Position numbers and translations under genes: made by a program. Shown here in pieces: positions 16,396 through 25,162 of a stretch of DNA of 46,655 nucleotides. Location of the stretch: positions 1 through 46,655 of the forward strand of contig CANQWR010000014.1 of the NCBI GenBank assembly GCA_947627625.1, read 5' to 3'. The notes under the pieces were generated by a model. That model was not told where the DNA came from and ran no database searches. It saw only the letters and a program-made list of their open reading frames with translations. This stretch comes from an uncultured Ruminococcus sp. (GTDB taxonomy: Bacteria; Bacillota; Clostridia; Oscillospirales; Ruminococcaceae). Position 1 is the first letter of the stretch; every line of letters starts with the position of its first letter.

Positions 16396-18846
16396 ATGAA
16401 AAAAAGGTCAAGGAAAATTTTTGCAGGAGCAATGGCACTTATGCTGATGTTCACAGCGGTGTCGTGCGGAGACGGTCAGGACAGTTCGGAGCAGTCGGAA
16501 GAAAATTCCAGAAGTTCGGCAGCAGAGCAGAGCAATGCAAATTCGGGGGAGGGCGGAGGAAGTACCGCCATGAACAACTCCTACAGAGCGGACGAGATAG
16601 CGTGTGATGTTGCTTTCCAGAATGTATATTCGATAGACCGCACAACAAGCGGTTACATAATGAACGGCTATGTACAGGTTGACGAGGAGGGCATGACGGA
16701 ACAGGCGATGTGCATTGCGGACAGCGATTTCACAACGTTCAAAAAACTTGATTTCAGCGTAGAGAAGCCCGAAAACGGCGATGTCTACTACAATATGGCA
16801 GTTTCGCCGTCAGGGGACAAGATATTTATTATGTCCTGTACAGTGGACTATGGGGACTATCCTGCCCCCGACTATGACGATCCCGACTTCAATGCGGCGG
16901 AATACGACTTTGATGCACGGGAAGAGGCGGCGGTCTACACTTACAAGATGTACACGCTTGACACGGAGGGAAATATACAGAGCGAAAACGAGATACAGAT
17001 GCCTGACGAGTTTACGAGTGAGGACGACAGAATCACTCTGAACACTATCTATCCGCTTGACGAGGACTCTGTGCTTGTGAATGCGTACAGTCTCAACGAA
17101 GAGGGCTACTATAAATTGAGTGCGGACGGAACTGTCGGAAACAAATTTGACTTTGGTGAAAACACCTACTTTGACGGAATTTTTGTCGGTGCGGACGGTT
17201 TCCTGAACGCCATTTTCTGGGGCAACAACGGACCGGAAGTCAGAAAAATAGATCCGGAAGCGGAGGGATTTGGAGAAGTAGTAGTGAGTGCGGACGATTT
17301 CCCGATGATGTACGGCGTGGCAGCGGGAACAGGTGACTACATATTCTACACGACAGGTTCAACGACTCTCACGGGAGTGAAATCTGACGGAAGTTGTGAC
17401 GAGATAATAAACTGGGTGGACTCCGACATAAACGGCGATTACATAAACTGTATAACTGCACTTGATAACGGCGATTTTGTCATCTTTATGCGGAGCGACA
17501 ACGGCAACGGAAGTCTCTGCAGAGTGACAAAGAGAGATCCGTCAGATGTATCAAGTCAGAAAGTTCTGACACTTGCGGTTACCTATGCCGACACAATGAT
17601 GACAAATATTGTGACAAAGTTCAACAAGTCGAATGAGAACTACAGAATAAAGATAAAGGACTACAGCGAGTATTACGAGTATGACGAGACGGCAGAAAAA
17701 ACGCTGAACAGTCCGCAGAAGCAGTTACAGCTTGACATAGCATCGGGAAATGCCCCCGACATGATAGTGTCTATGGGAGGAATTGAGGACAAGCTTGCCG
17801 CAAGCGGTTATCTTGTTGATTTGTATCAGTACATGGGAAGCAACGGAACTGTCTCGAAAGACGACATTTTGCCGAATATTATTGAAACCGCCGAGACAGA
17901 CGGAAAGCTGTACACGCTTCCTGTTTCGTTCAATCTGTCGACAGTGGCTTGCAAGAAGAAGTTCTACGACAGCAGCAACTGGACATTTGAGGACTTAAAG
18001 AAAGCTTATGAGGAACTCCCTGACGGAATGGAACTGTCGTCAGCGTATTCAAGGCAGGCTGTTTACAACTTGTGCATGATGGGAGAGTCCTTTGTGGACT
18101 ATGAAAACGCAACTTGCAGTTACAATTCTCCCGAATATGTGGAGATACTTGAATTTGCGAACCAGTTCCCCGACCAGAAGGACATAATTGACTGGGAGAC
18201 AGCTACAGATGAGGAGATGCAGTCTTACTATAATGAGCAGGAAGTCGCATATCTGAACGACAAGGCGTTACTCAAAGAGATGTACATATCGGACCCCATA
18301 GACTACAAGAGAACAGCTGTTACCGAAATGGGAGAGGATATAAGCATTGTGGGCTATCCGTCAAGTAACAACACAGGCGGAGTTATATCGTTCGGCAATA
18401 CGCTGTCGATACTCAGCACATCTTCAGATCCCGAGGGCTGTTGGCAGTTTGTCAGCGGTTTCTTTGCGGAGGACTACCAGAACGCCCCCAACGGACAGAG
18501 CATGATCTATGATATGCCCGTTGTGAAGAGTGCCTTTGACAGTAAGATAGAGGATTCCAAGAAAAAGCCCTATTATATAAACGACAAGGGCGAGAAAGAG
18601 GAGTATGACAACACCTACTACATAAACGGCGAGCAGGTGACGGTAGATCCTCTGACGGACGAGGAAGCGGAATATGTGAAAAATCTCCTGACAAGCGTAA
18701 AGAGACGGACAAACGCCTACGATATGGACATTGAGGATATAATCAGCGAGGAGACGGACAAATTTTTCGCAGGCGAGAGCGATGCACAGTCCACAGCGGA
18801 CAGCATACAGAACAGAGTGTCAATAATGCTCAGTGAGAACTCATAA
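16396..18846 (+). CDS. Large solute-binding lipoprotein with N-terminal extra domain
   Basis: This is an extracellular lipoprotein with the lipobox at Cys24 (TAVSCG). After a Ser/Glu-rich spacer, residues about 60-385 form a repetitive domain with short beta strands and aspartate/glycine turns (YDYDDPDF, SADGTVGNKF, ALDNGDFVIF). This looks like a beta-propeller or similar sensor-like fold. Residues about 388-816 match the family 1 extracellular solute-binding fold (LTLAVTYADTMMTNIVTKFN; later MIVSMGG, YTLPVSFNLSTVACKKKF). At 816 residues it is roughly twice the normal length for such proteins. It may feed the two sugar permeases 4 kb upstream, or work with the adaptor and MacB-like protein in its own operon. 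Confidence 0.82.
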   Translation: MKKRSRKIFAGAMALMLMFTAVSCGDGQDSSEQSEENSRSSAAEQSNANSGEGGGSTAMNNSYRADEIACDVAFQNVYSIDRTTSGYIMNGYVQVDEEGMTEQAMCIADSDFTTFKKLDFSVEKPENGDVYYNMAVSPSGDKIFIMSCTVDYGDYPAPDYDDPDFNAAEYDFDAREEAAVYTYKMYTLDTEGNIQSENEIQMPDEFTSEDDRITLNTIYPLDEDSVLVNAYSLNEEGYYKLSADGTVGNKFDFGENTYFDGIFVGADGFLNAIFWGNNGPEVRKIDPEAEGFGEVVVSADDFPMMYGVAAGTGDYIFYTTGSTTLTGVKSDGSCDEIINWVDSDINGDYINCITALDNGDFVIFMRSDNGNGSLCRVTKRDPSDVSSQKVLTLAVTYADTMMTNIVTKFNKSNENYRIKIKDYSEYYEYDETAEKTLNSPQKQLQLDIASGNAPDMIVSMGGIEDKLAASGYLVDLYQYMGSNGTVSKDDILPNIIETAETDGKLYTLPVSFNLSTVACKKKFYDSSNWTFEDLKKAYEELPDGMELSSAYSRQAVYNLCMMGESFVDYENATCSYNSPEYVEILEFANQFPDQKDIIDWETATDEEMQSYYNEQEVAYLNDKALLKEMYISDPIDYKRTAVTEMGEDISIVGYPSSNNTGGVISFGNTLSILSTSSDPEGCWQFVSGFFAEDYQNAPNGQSMIYDMPVVKSAFDSKIEDSKKKPYYINDKGEKEEYDNTYYINGEQVTVDPLTDEEAEYVKNLLTSVKRRTNAYDMDIEDIISEETDKFFAGESDAQSTADSIQNRVSIMLSENS

Positions 18847-18861
18847 TAATTATAATAAAAT

Positions 18862-18901
18862 AATAAATTAAAATAAATTAAAATAAATTAAAATAAATTA
18901 A
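18862..18901 (+). repeat. Short AT-rich tandem repeat
   Basis: About four head-to-tail copies of the 10-base unit AAAATAAATT lie directly after the solute-binding protein gene. A nested inverted repeat follows, in which CGGGG and CCCCG arms enclose CGTC-ATTCA-GACG, at about 18903-18940. Confidence 0.8.
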
Positions 18902-18989
18902 ATTCGGGGGAGCAACGTCATTCAGACGCATTTTCCCCGAAGATAAACAAAGACATCTACAAATATATATATAACCTCCTTCTATTTTC

Positions 18990-19030
18990 GGGACGGGAGC
19001 AATATACCACACACCGCTCCCGTCCCCTTT
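18990..19030 (+). terminator. Intrinsic terminator after the solute-binding protein gene
   Basis: An 11-base perfect stem, GGGACGGGAGC (18990-19000) with GCTCCCGTCCC (19016-19026), is followed by CTTTTGGG. The T-run is short but the stem is very strong. Confidence 0.75.
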
Positions 19031-19074
19031 TGGGATTTTGAAAAAGTTAAAACAAAAAAATATTGAAAATCCCC

Positions 19075-19103
19075 TTGACAAAATAAAAAAAATATGATAT
19101 TAT
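19075..19103 (+). promoter_or_regulatory. Predicted sigma-A promoter of rplJ-rplL
   Basis: TTGACA (19075-19080) and TATTAT (19098-19103) are separated by 17 bp. The start point would be near 19110, giving a leader of about 245 nt. Confidence 0.8.
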
Positions 19104-19119
19104 AAACACGCTGCTTAAA

Positions 19120-19215
19120 AACAGCGAAAAAAATCGTATTCTTGAGACAGCCGGCTTGTGCGGAGGTGTAAAAAAATCCCGTACAGTAAGACCTGCCGAG
19201 GAACTGCAATAAATT
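19120..19215 (+). ncRNA. Ribosomal protein L10 leader
   Basis: The sequence between the promoter and rplJ has the layout of the Firmicute L10 leader: GAGACAGCCGGC near 19144, a short hairpin, and the conserved ACCTGCCGAGG near 19191. In this family the L10-L12 complex binds the leader and represses its own operon. The identification rests on motif recall, not a covariance-model search. Confidence 0.75.
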
Positions 19216-19266
19216 TTTATTATAGTGTAATATTTTGTCTTGACAAATCAGCTGTAGTGATTTTTG

Positions 19267-19304
19267 AAGTCCCGAATGTCTTTTGAAGTGACACGGGGCT
19301 TTTG
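19267..19304 (+). terminator. Attenuator-type terminator in the rplJ leader
   Basis: AAGTCCCG (19267-19274) pairs with CGGGGCTT, with an inner TGTC/GACA pairing, and is followed by TTTT. It lies between the L10 leader and rplJ, which fits transcription attenuation by L10 binding. Confidence 0.7.
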
Positions 19305-19354
19305 TTATGCTCTGTGGATACGGTTGAATTTTGATTCGGAGGTGAATAGAAACT

Positions 19355-19876
19355 ATGCCAAGCAATGCTGTACTTGAAGCTAAAAAGGCAAAGGTCGAAC
19401 AACTCACGGAGCTTATAAAAGGCTCTGTATCGGGAGTACTGGTTGACTACAAGGGAATAACCGTTGAGGAGGACACAAAGCTCAGAAAGGAACTCCGTGA
19501 AGCAGGAGTGAAGTACTTTGTAGAGAAGAACACTCTCCTGCTCCGTGCGTTCAAAGAAGCGGGAATAGAGGGACTTGACGGCTATCTCAGCGGAACGACA
19601 GCTCTTGCGGTGTCGGACGCAGACCAGACCGCCCCTGCAAGGATACTGGGAAAGTTTGCAGAGGACGCAGGAGATGAGAAGTTCCACCTCAAAGCCGGTT
19701 ACATTGAGGGAGAGGTATACGACAAGGACGGAGTTATCGCCCTCTCGAAGATACCTTCAAAGGACGTTCTCCTTGCACAGCTCGTTGGTTCACTCAAAGG
19801 ACCTATGCAGAAACTTGCGGCAACTCTTCAGGCTCTCTCGGACAAGAAGACAGAGGGACAGGAAGAGGTTGCATAA
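19355..19876 (+). CDS. rplJ: 50S ribosomal protein L10
   Basis: L10 forms the base of the ribosomal stalk, binds 23S rRNA and carries the L7/L12 dimers. The 173-residue protein shows the conserved N-terminal domain (VDYKGITVEE, then KELREAGVKYFVEKNTLL) and a C-terminal helix for L12 binding (LVGSLKGPMQKLAATLQAL). GGAGGTG lies before the ATG. It is preceded by its autoregulatory leader. rplK and rplA, which normally precede it, are not in the window, so the cluster has been split. Confidence 0.97.
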   Translation: MPSNAVLEAKKAKVEQLTELIKGSVSGVLVDYKGITVEEDTKLRKELREAGVKYFVEKNTLLLRAFKEAGIEGLDGYLSGTTALAVSDADQTAPARILGKFAEDAGDEKFHLKAGYIEGEVYDKDGVIALSKIPSKDVLLAQLVGSLKGPMQKLAATLQALSDKKTEGQEEVA

Positions 19877-19942
19877 TTGTGCTGTATGCACGGTTTGAAA
19901 ATCTGAAAAATCTAAAAAATATATGAAAAGGAGTTAATTATC

Positions 19943-20317
19943 ATGGCATCTGAAAAGATAACAGAAATCATTGAGAAGATAGACGTTCTCTCGGTTCTTG
20001 AGCTGAAAGAGCTTATCGACGAAATTCAGGAGAAGTACGGAGTAACTGCCGTTATGACAGCAGCACCCGCAGGCGGAGACGGCGGAGCAGGTGCAGCTGA
20101 GGCAAAGACAGAGTTTGACGTTGTACTTGCATCATTTGGTGATGCTAAGATGGCAGTTATCAAGGTTGCAAAGGACGTTCTCGGTCTCGGACTCAAAGAG
20201 GCAAAGGCTGTCGTAGAAGAGGCACCCAAGACTATCAAAGAGGGCGTTTCGGAGGCAGAGGCAAACGAAATCAAGGAGAAGTTCGAGGCTGCAGGAGCAA
20301 CTATCGAAATCAAGTAA
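19943..20317 (+). CDS. rplL: 50S ribosomal protein L7/L12
   Basis: This stalk protein recruits and stimulates translation GTPases. At 124 residues it is of standard length. It has an N-terminal dimerisation helix pair (about residues 1-33), an Ala/Gly hinge (about 38-52) and the conserved C-terminal domain with [27 protein letters not shown] precedes the ATG. It follows rplJ by 66 bp. rpoB is not downstream, unlike in most bacteria; mscL is there instead. Confidence 0.97.
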   Translation: MASEKITEIIEKIDVLSVLELKELIDEIQEKYGVTAVMTAAPAGGDGGAGAAEAKTEFDVVLASFGDAKMAVIKVAKDVLGLGLKEAKAVVEEAPKTIKEGVSEAEANEIKEKFEAAGATIEIK

Positions 20318-20323
20318 TTTTGA

Positions 20324-20394
20324 AATTTCCCGTCATATTCTCAGGGTGTGACCTAAATTCATGTCCGGACGTATGTGGCGGGGAATTATTTTTT
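20324..20394 (+). terminator. Long-arm terminator after rplL
   Basis: AATTTCCCG (20324-20332) pairs with CGGGGAATT (20379-20387) across an interior region that contains the palindrome GTCCGGAC. A T-run follows directly. The T-run merges with the mscL ribosome-site region, so mscL may be expressed by readthrough. Confidence 0.6.
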
Positions 20395-20410
20395 TTGCGG
20401 AGTGTTTTTT

Positions 20411-20917
20411 ATGGCAGACGAAAAGAATGGATTTTTCAAAAAATTTATAAATGAGTTCAAAGACTTTGCGTTAAAGGGAAACGTAGTGGACATGGCGGTC
20501 GGTGTGGTAATCGGCTCGACATTCAGCAACATAGTCACGTCCCTGACTGACAATTTCATAAATCCGCTTATAGCGGTGGTGACAGGCGGAGCGAAGAAGG
20601 ACGAAAACGGAGTAATGCAGGTAGTGGGCGGTTCGTTCAGGATAAACGGAGTTTCCTTTAATTACGGAGCATTTATTTCCTCGGTAATAAATTTTCTTGT
20701 TATAGCGTTTGTGCTGTTTTTAATGGTGAAAGCGGTGAACAGTGCGATGAATCTGGGAAAGAAGAAGGACACAGAACCCGCCCCCGCCCCGACAACAAAG
20801 AAGTGTCCGTACTGCATGAGTGAGATACCGATAGAGGCTAAACGCTGTCCGCACTGCACATCTCAGCTTGAGGAGACCGAAAAGACAGAAAAAGAGCGTG
20901 AAAAGGTGACAGTTTAG
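20411..20917 (+). CDS. mscL: Large-conductance mechanosensitive channel MscL with zinc-ribbon tail
   Basis: MscL is a pentameric membrane channel that opens under high tension to release osmolytes. The 168-residue protein begins with FKDFALKGNVVDMAVGVVIG (about residues 16-35), typical of MscL, and has two membrane helices (about 20-45 and 92-115). After the second helix there is an extra cytoplasmic zinc ribbon, CPYC (about 132-135) and CPHC (about 147-150), and a charged tail. Classic MscL ends shortly after a helical bundle, so the ribbon is an addition, one seen in other Firmicutes. The ATG at 20411 follows GCGGAG; the upstream in-frame start at 20375 lies inside the terminator stem. Confidence 0.93.
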   Translation: MADEKNGFFKKFINEFKDFALKGNVVDMAVGVVIGSTFSNIVTSLTDNFINPLIAVVTGGAKKDENGVMQVVGGSFRINGVSFNYGAFISSVINFLVIAFVLFLMVKAVNSAMNLGKKKDTEPAPAPTTKKCPYCMSEIPIEAKRCPHCTSQLEETEKTEKEREKVTV

Positions 20918-20946
20918 GGGGGGAGAGCGGACGGAAGTTTTTTTAC

Positions 20947-20975
20947 TTGACAGAAAAATAGACATATGATATAAT
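20947..20975 (+). promoter_or_regulatory. Predicted sigma-A promoter of the zinc-ribbon membrane gene
   Basis: TTGACA (20947-20952) and TATAAT (20970-20975) are separated by 17 bp. The leader to the ATG at 21021 is about 40 nt. Confidence 0.8.
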
Positions 20976-21020
20976 TTTACAGTAAGGACCGGAGATTTAC
21001 AAAAAAGGGGGTGAGTTTAT

Positions 21021-21644
21021 ATGTTCTGTCCGAATTGCGGAAACGAGATAAAAGACGGTTCGCCGTTTTGCGGAGAGTGCGGAGCAAAGCTGAATAGTGT
21101 CACAAAGGAGAAAGTTACCGTGAGCAGTCCGAATGCAGTTCCCGTGAGTACAGCGGGTGGCAAGGGGAAAACGTCGACGGCATTTCTGGCGAAGATATTC
21201 GTACTTGTGGCACTGATATGTTTCTTTATGCCGTTCATGACGATATCCTGTGCGGACAAGTCAGTCAGCAAGGAGAAGATAAAAGTCACGGGAACGGACA
21301 TGATTATAGGTGACAAGGATATTTCCGAGCAGAAAGAGGACGAGGGCGGCAGCGGCAGCATTTTCAACATATTTGTATGTGTGGCGGGAGTAGCGGGAGT
21401 AGTTGCACTTCTGCCGATAAAGAAGACCGCACTTTTTTCGGGAATATCGGCAATATCGCTTATAGTTTTCCGTGCAACCGCAACGAGTTACTACAAAATA
21501 GGTGAGAGTACATTAAAAGAGGCGAGCGACTACATAACGGTGAAGTTTGGACCTGCCCTGTACATTGCGATAATTTTGCTTGTCCTGGCTGTGTTTTACG
21601 CTCTCTCGGAGTCGTCCGCAAAGAAGAGCAAACCACCGTCATAA
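21021..21644 (+). CDS. Zinc-ribbon membrane protein of unknown function
   Basis: The 207-residue protein opens with a zinc ribbon, CPNCG (residues 3-7) and CGECG (17-21). A linker and about four hydrophobic segments follow, at roughly residues 52-75, 115-135, 137-155 and 175-195. A hydrophilic loop with charged residues (about 78-112) is probably external. The architecture is common in Firmicutes (zinc_ribbon_2 plus membrane part), but no function is established. It stands next to mscL, which also carries a zinc ribbon. It has its own promoter, an AAAGGGGGTG ribosome site and its own terminator. Confidence 0.8.
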   Translation: MFCPNCGNEIKDGSPFCGECGAKLNSVTKEKVTVSSPNAVPVSTAGGKGKTSTAFLAKIFVLVALICFFMPFMTISCADKSVSKEKIKVTGTDMIIGDKDISEQKEDEGGSGSIFNIFVCVAGVAGVVALLPIKKTALFSGISAISLIVFRATATSYYKIGESTLKEASDYITVKFGPALYIAIILLVLAVFYALSESSAKKSKPPS

Positions 21645-21675
21645 AAATCTGACATAATTTAAGAATTTAACACAG

Positions 21676-21714
21676 ACCGCACTTTTTGGGAAACTGAATA
21701 AAAGTGCGGTTTTG
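21676..21714 (+). terminator. Intrinsic terminator after the zinc-ribbon gene
   Basis: ACCGCACTTTT pairs with AAAAGTGCGGT (10-11 pairs) and is followed by TTTG. Confidence 0.85.
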
Positions 21715-21742
21715 TTGTTTTGGTGCAGGAATGAAAAAAATA

Positions 21743-21771
21743 TTGACACAAAGAGGAAAACGTGCTATAAT
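21743..21771 (+). promoter_or_regulatory. Consensus sigma-A promoter of proS
   Basis: TTGACA (21743-21748) and TATAAT (21766-21771), both perfect consensus, are separated by 17 bp. The leader is about 36 nt, too short for a T-box. Confidence 0.85.
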
Positions 21772-21813
21772 AGACATTACCGACTTATTTTTTCAGAAGA
21801 GGAGATATATAAC

Positions 21814-23262
21814 ATGGCTAAGGATAATAAAAATAAAAAGGTCACGGCGATAACTTCAATGAGTGAAGATTTTGCACAGTGGTACACGGATATTTGCAAA
21901 AAGGCTGAACTTGTGGAGTACACGAGTGTAAAGGGCTGTATGGTGATACGTCCGTACGGGTATGCGATATGGGAGAACATACAGCACATTCTTGACGGAA
22001 TGTTCAAGGAGACAGGACACGAGAACGTGTGTATGCCGATGTTTATCCCCGAGAGCCTGTTACAGAAAGAAAAAGACCACGTAGAGGGTTTTGCCCCTGA
22101 AGTGGCGTGGGTGACACACGGCGGAAACGAGAAACTTGAGGAGAGAATGTGTGTAAGACCCACTTCCGAGACACTTTTCTGTGAGCATTACGCAAATATA
22201 GTACACTCCTACAGAGACTTGCCGAAATTATATAATCAGTGGGTGAACGTTGTACGCTGGGAGAAGACAACGAGACCGTTTTTGAGGTCGAGGGAGTTTC
22301 TCTGGCAGGAGGGACACACTATCCACGCCACAGCAGAGGAAGCGGTTGCGGAGACAGAGAGAATGCTTGACGTTTACGCCGAATTTTGTGAGAAATCGCT
22401 TGCAATGCCTGTAATAAAGGGCAGAAAGACGGAGAGCGACAAATTTGCGGGAGCGGTAGCGACTTACGCAATAGAGGCACTCATGCACGACGGAAAGGCT
22501 TTGCAGGCGGGAACATCTCACTATTTCGGTGACGGTTTTGCAAAGGCTTTCGGGATAGAGTACACGGACAAAGAGAACAAGAGAGTTTCCCCGCACCAGA
22601 CGAGTTGGGGAGTTACGACACGTCTGATAGGTGCAATTATAATGACGCACGGCGACGACAACGGACTTGTGCTGCCGCCAGCCGTTGCACCGATACAGGC
22701 AGTAGTCATACCTGTGGCACAGCACAAAGAGGGAGTACTTGAAAAGGCGGAAGAGTTGAGAAAACGTCTTGCAAATATCGGACTCAGAGTAAAACTTGAC
22801 GACAGCGAAAATTCTCCCGGTTGGAAGTTTGCGGAGTACGAGATGAAAGGCGTACCCGTCAGAATAGAGATAGGACCGAAGGACATCGAGAACGGACAGT
22901 GCGTTATAGTGTCGAGGTGGAACGGCGAAAAAGTGACGGTCTCACTGGACGAGCTTGAAAAAGCAGTCTCGGACAAACTGACCGAAGCCCATGACGGAAT
23001 GTACGCAAAAGCCCTTGAAAATCAGAACAAAAGGACACACGACTGCAAAACCATTGAGGAGATAAAGAGTTGCATAGAGCAGAACGGCGACGGCTTTATA
23101 ATGGCTATGTGGTGCGGAGACGAAGCCTGTGAGGACAGCGTAAAGGAGCAGACGGGAGTGGGTTCGAGGTGCATACCGTTTGAGCAGAGGGAAATTTCGG
23201 ACGTGTGCGTGTGTTGCGGAAAGCCCGCAAAGCACATGGTATGTTGGGGAATAGCGTACTGA
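21814..23262 (+). CDS. proS: Proline--tRNA ligase (archaeal/eukaryotic-like type)
   Basis: This class II synthetase charges tRNA-Pro. At 482 residues it is the short form without the editing insert found in Escherichia coli ProRS. It shows [16 protein letters not shown] (about residue 110), the motif 2 region with [20 protein letters not shown] (about 151-170) and the motif 3 region. It ends with the extra C-terminal zinc domain (cysteines in [12 protein letters not shown] and CVCCGKP, terminal residues WGIAY). The ATG at 21814 follows AGAAGAGGAG; an in-frame start at 21712 precedes the promoter and is rejected. Confidence 0.97.
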   Translation: MAKDNKNKKVTAITSMSEDFAQWYTDICKKAELVEYTSVKGCMVIRPYGYAIWENIQHILDGMFKETGHENVCMPMFIPESLLQKEKDHVEGFAPEVAWVTHGGNEKLEERMCVRPTSETLFCEHYANIVHSYRDLPKLYNQWVNVVRWEKTTRPFLRSREFLWQEGHTIHATAEEAVAETERMLDVYAEFCEKSLAMPVIKGRKTESDKFAGAVATYAIEALMHDGKALQAGTSHYFGDGFAKAFGIEYTDKENKRVSPHQTSWGVTTRLIGAIIMTHGDDNGLVLPPAVAPIQAVVIPVAQHKEGVLEKAEELRKRLANIGLRVKLDDSENSPGWKFAEYEMKGVPVRIEIGPKDIENGQCVIVSRWNGEKVTVSLDELEKAVSDKLTEAHDGMYAKALENQNKRTHDCKTIEEIKSCIEQNGDGFIMAMWCGDEACEDSVKEQTGVGSRCIPFEQREISDVCVCCGKPAKHMVCWGIAY

Positions 23263-23304
23263 TTTATTTAATTTTTTGACACTGTATTGTTCGGGGTACT
23301 AAAC

Positions 23305-23518
23305 AAGGGTTTCCAAAGGGGGGTTTCCCCCTTTGGCGGGGGTTTGGGGGCAGAGCCCCCAATGGGGGTTCAGGGGGCAAAGCCCCTGCCCCAAATCGTC
23401 CTAATAAAATATTAAATCTCTAAAAAAATATAATTTTAAGAAAATTATTTTTTGGGGCAAAGCCCCCTGCTCCAAATCGTTCCAATAAAAATTCAGGGGG
23501 ACGAAGTCCCCAATATTT
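23305..23518 (-). repeat. Composite AT/GC palindromic repeat, copy 7
   Basis: Starts with CCAAAGGGGGG-TTT-CCCCCTTTGG. Next come TTGGGGGCAGAGCCCCCAA and the CAGGGGGC-AAAG-CCCCTG head. The AT palindrome module is at about 23418-23455, followed by a second partial GC head and GGGGGAC-GAA-GTCCCC. It sits between proS and gtrA, where no other promoter or terminator is evident. Confidence 0.85.
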
Positions 23519-23534
23519 CCAAAAGGGAGAAGAT

Positions 23535-24035
23535 ATGGAAAAATTTATAAAAGCGTGCGTGGGGATATTGCCCGAGCCGCTGCAGAAGATATATTATAAA
23601 TACGAAGAAAAATGGCTTTATCTGGTGTTCGGGTGTCTGACGACGGTGATTTCGATAGTTTCAAAACTGCTTGCATTTTTTGTGATAGAGACGTTGACGG
23701 GGAAAGAGCCGAGTTGGGAGATAAACACGGGAATAGCGTTTTCGTGGATATGTGCGGTGACGTTTGCGTTTTTCACAAATAAAAAATATGTATTCAAGAA
23801 CGAGACAAAGACAAGGGGAGAGTTCTGGAAAGTATTTTTTTCCTTTTACGCATCAAGGGGAGCGACACTGTTTTTAGAGTGGCTGATATTCTTTATATTC
23901 TGCAAAAAACTGGGAATAAGCAAGACAATAATAACGTTTTTAAGTCAGGTAATAATATTTGTCGGAAATTATGTTTTGAGCAAACTGCTTGTGTTCAGGA
24001 AGAAGCCCGACAGCACGGAAAAGGTGGACACATGA
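23535..24035 (+). CDS. GtrA-like membrane protein
   Basis: This small integral-membrane protein of 166 residues has four hydrophobic segments (about residues 28-50, 65-85, 98-122, 130-152). It fits the GtrA family, whose members help move lipid-linked sugars across the membrane for polysaccharide or teichoic-acid glycosylation. Typical features are YLVFGCLTTVIS in segment 1 and FFTNKKYVFKN after segment 2. Its stop overlaps the dusB start (ATGA). No glycosyltransferase partner is adjacent, so the sugar involved is unknown. AAAAGGGAG precedes the ATG. Confidence 0.88.
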   Translation: MEKFIKACVGILPEPLQKIYYKYEEKWLYLVFGCLTTVISIVSKLLAFFVIETLTGKEPSWEINTGIAFSWICAVTFAFFTNKKYVFKNETKTRGEFWKVFFSFYASRGATLFLEWLIFFIFCKKLGISKTIITFLSQVIIFVGNYVLSKLLVFRKKPDSTEKVDT

Positions 24036-25024
24036 CGGAGACTGTAAAAATAGGCAATGTGAGCATAGATAGGACAGCGGTACTTGCACCTATGGCAGGG
24101 GTTGCGGACAGAGCGTACAGATTGATTTGCAAGGATTTCGGAGCATCTTATTGCGTGAGTGAAATGGTTTCGGCAAAGGGAATATGTTACAGCGACAGGA
24201 AGACCGCACAGCTCTGCACGATAACGCAGCCCGAGAGACCCATGGGCATACAGCTTTTCGGGAGCGAACCGGAGTTCATGGCTGAGGCGGTCGGGATAGT
24301 TCTGGAGTACAAGCCCGATATAATTGACATAAACATGGGCTGTCCCGTGCAGAAAGTCATAAAAACTGGTGCGGGTTCTGCACTAATGCGTGATGTGGGG
24401 CTTGCGTATAAAGTGACTGAATCGGCGGTAAAATCGGCAGGGGAAGTCCCCGTGACGGTCAAAATAAGGAGTGGCTGGGACGGTGAAAATAAAAACGCCG
24501 TCGAGGTAGCGAGAGCCGTTGAGAGTGCGGGAGCGTCGGGGGTGACGGTACACGGCAGGACGAGAGATATGCTGTACAGCGGAAAAGCGGACAGGGGTGT
24601 AATTGAGGAAGTCAAGAACGCCGTAAAAATTCCCGTTATAGGGAACGGAGATGTAACTGGTGCGGAGAGCTGTGTTGAGATGTACGAAGAGACAGGCTGT
24701 GACCTTGTTATGATAGGCAGGGGGAGTTATGGGAACCCGTTTATTTTCGGGGAGATTTCGGCGAAGATTAAAGGCGTGGACTACAGAAAGCCGACTGTTG
24801 AAGAGAAAATGGAAGTCATGCTGAGGCACATAAAACTGATTCTGGACTTGTCTGAAAAGCCTGAAAATCTTGCAATGCACGAGGCGAGAAAGTACGCCTC
24901 ATGGTACATGAACGGCTTTTACGGCTGTGCGAAGTTCAGAGGGGAGTGTTACAAGCTCACGAGTTTTGAGGACGCAAGGAGACTTGCGGAGGAATTTGTA
25001 GACTTGCAGAGGAGCATTGTGTGA
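24032..25024 (+). CDS. dusB: tRNA-dihydrouridine synthase (DusB type)
   Basis: This FMN-dependent enzyme reduces specific uridines in tRNA to dihydrouridine with NAD(P)H. The 330-residue protein shows the TIM-barrel motifs LAPMAGVADRAYR (about residue 18), GIQLFGSEP (about 73), INMGCPVQKVIKTGAGSAL with the catalytic cysteine (about 104), TVHGRTRDMLYSG (about 175) and MIGRGSYGNP (about 231). The start at 24032 follows AAGGTGG and overlaps the gtrA stop. An in-frame ATG further upstream (23879) would read through gtrA and is not credible. Confidence 0.95.
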   Translation: MTETVKIGNVSIDRTAVLAPMAGVADRAYRLICKDFGASYCVSEMVSAKGICYSDRKTAQLCTITQPERPMGIQLFGSEPEFMAEAVGIVLEYKPDIIDINMGCPVQKVIKTGAGSALMRDVGLAYKVTESAVKSAGEVPVTVKIRSGWDGENKNAVEVARAVESAGASGVTVHGRTRDMLYSGKADRGVIEEVKNAVKIPVIGNGDVTGAESCVEMYEETGCDLVMIGRGSYGNPFIFGEISAKIKGVDYRKPTVEEKMEVMLRHIKLILDLSEKPENLAMHEARKYASWYMNGFYGCAKFRGECYKLTSFEDARRLAEEFVDLQRSIV

Positions 25025-25086
25025 AGTGTACAAAAATTCGGGAAAAAATTTGTGAAATATGCCGAGATATTATGTTGTTTTTTTAT

Positions 25087-25115
25087 TTGCAAAATCCGAA
25101 AAGATATGTTATAAT
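25087..25115 (+). promoter_or_regulatory. Predicted sigma-A promoter of the CapA-like gene
   Basis: TTGCAA (25087-25092) and TATAAT (25110-25115) are separated by 17 bp. The leader is about 40 nt and has AAAGGGAG before the start. Confidence 0.75.
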
Positions 25116-25162
25116 ATTATGCGGAAGCTCTCGGAGCGTTCCGCAAAGGGAGTTTTTGAAAG

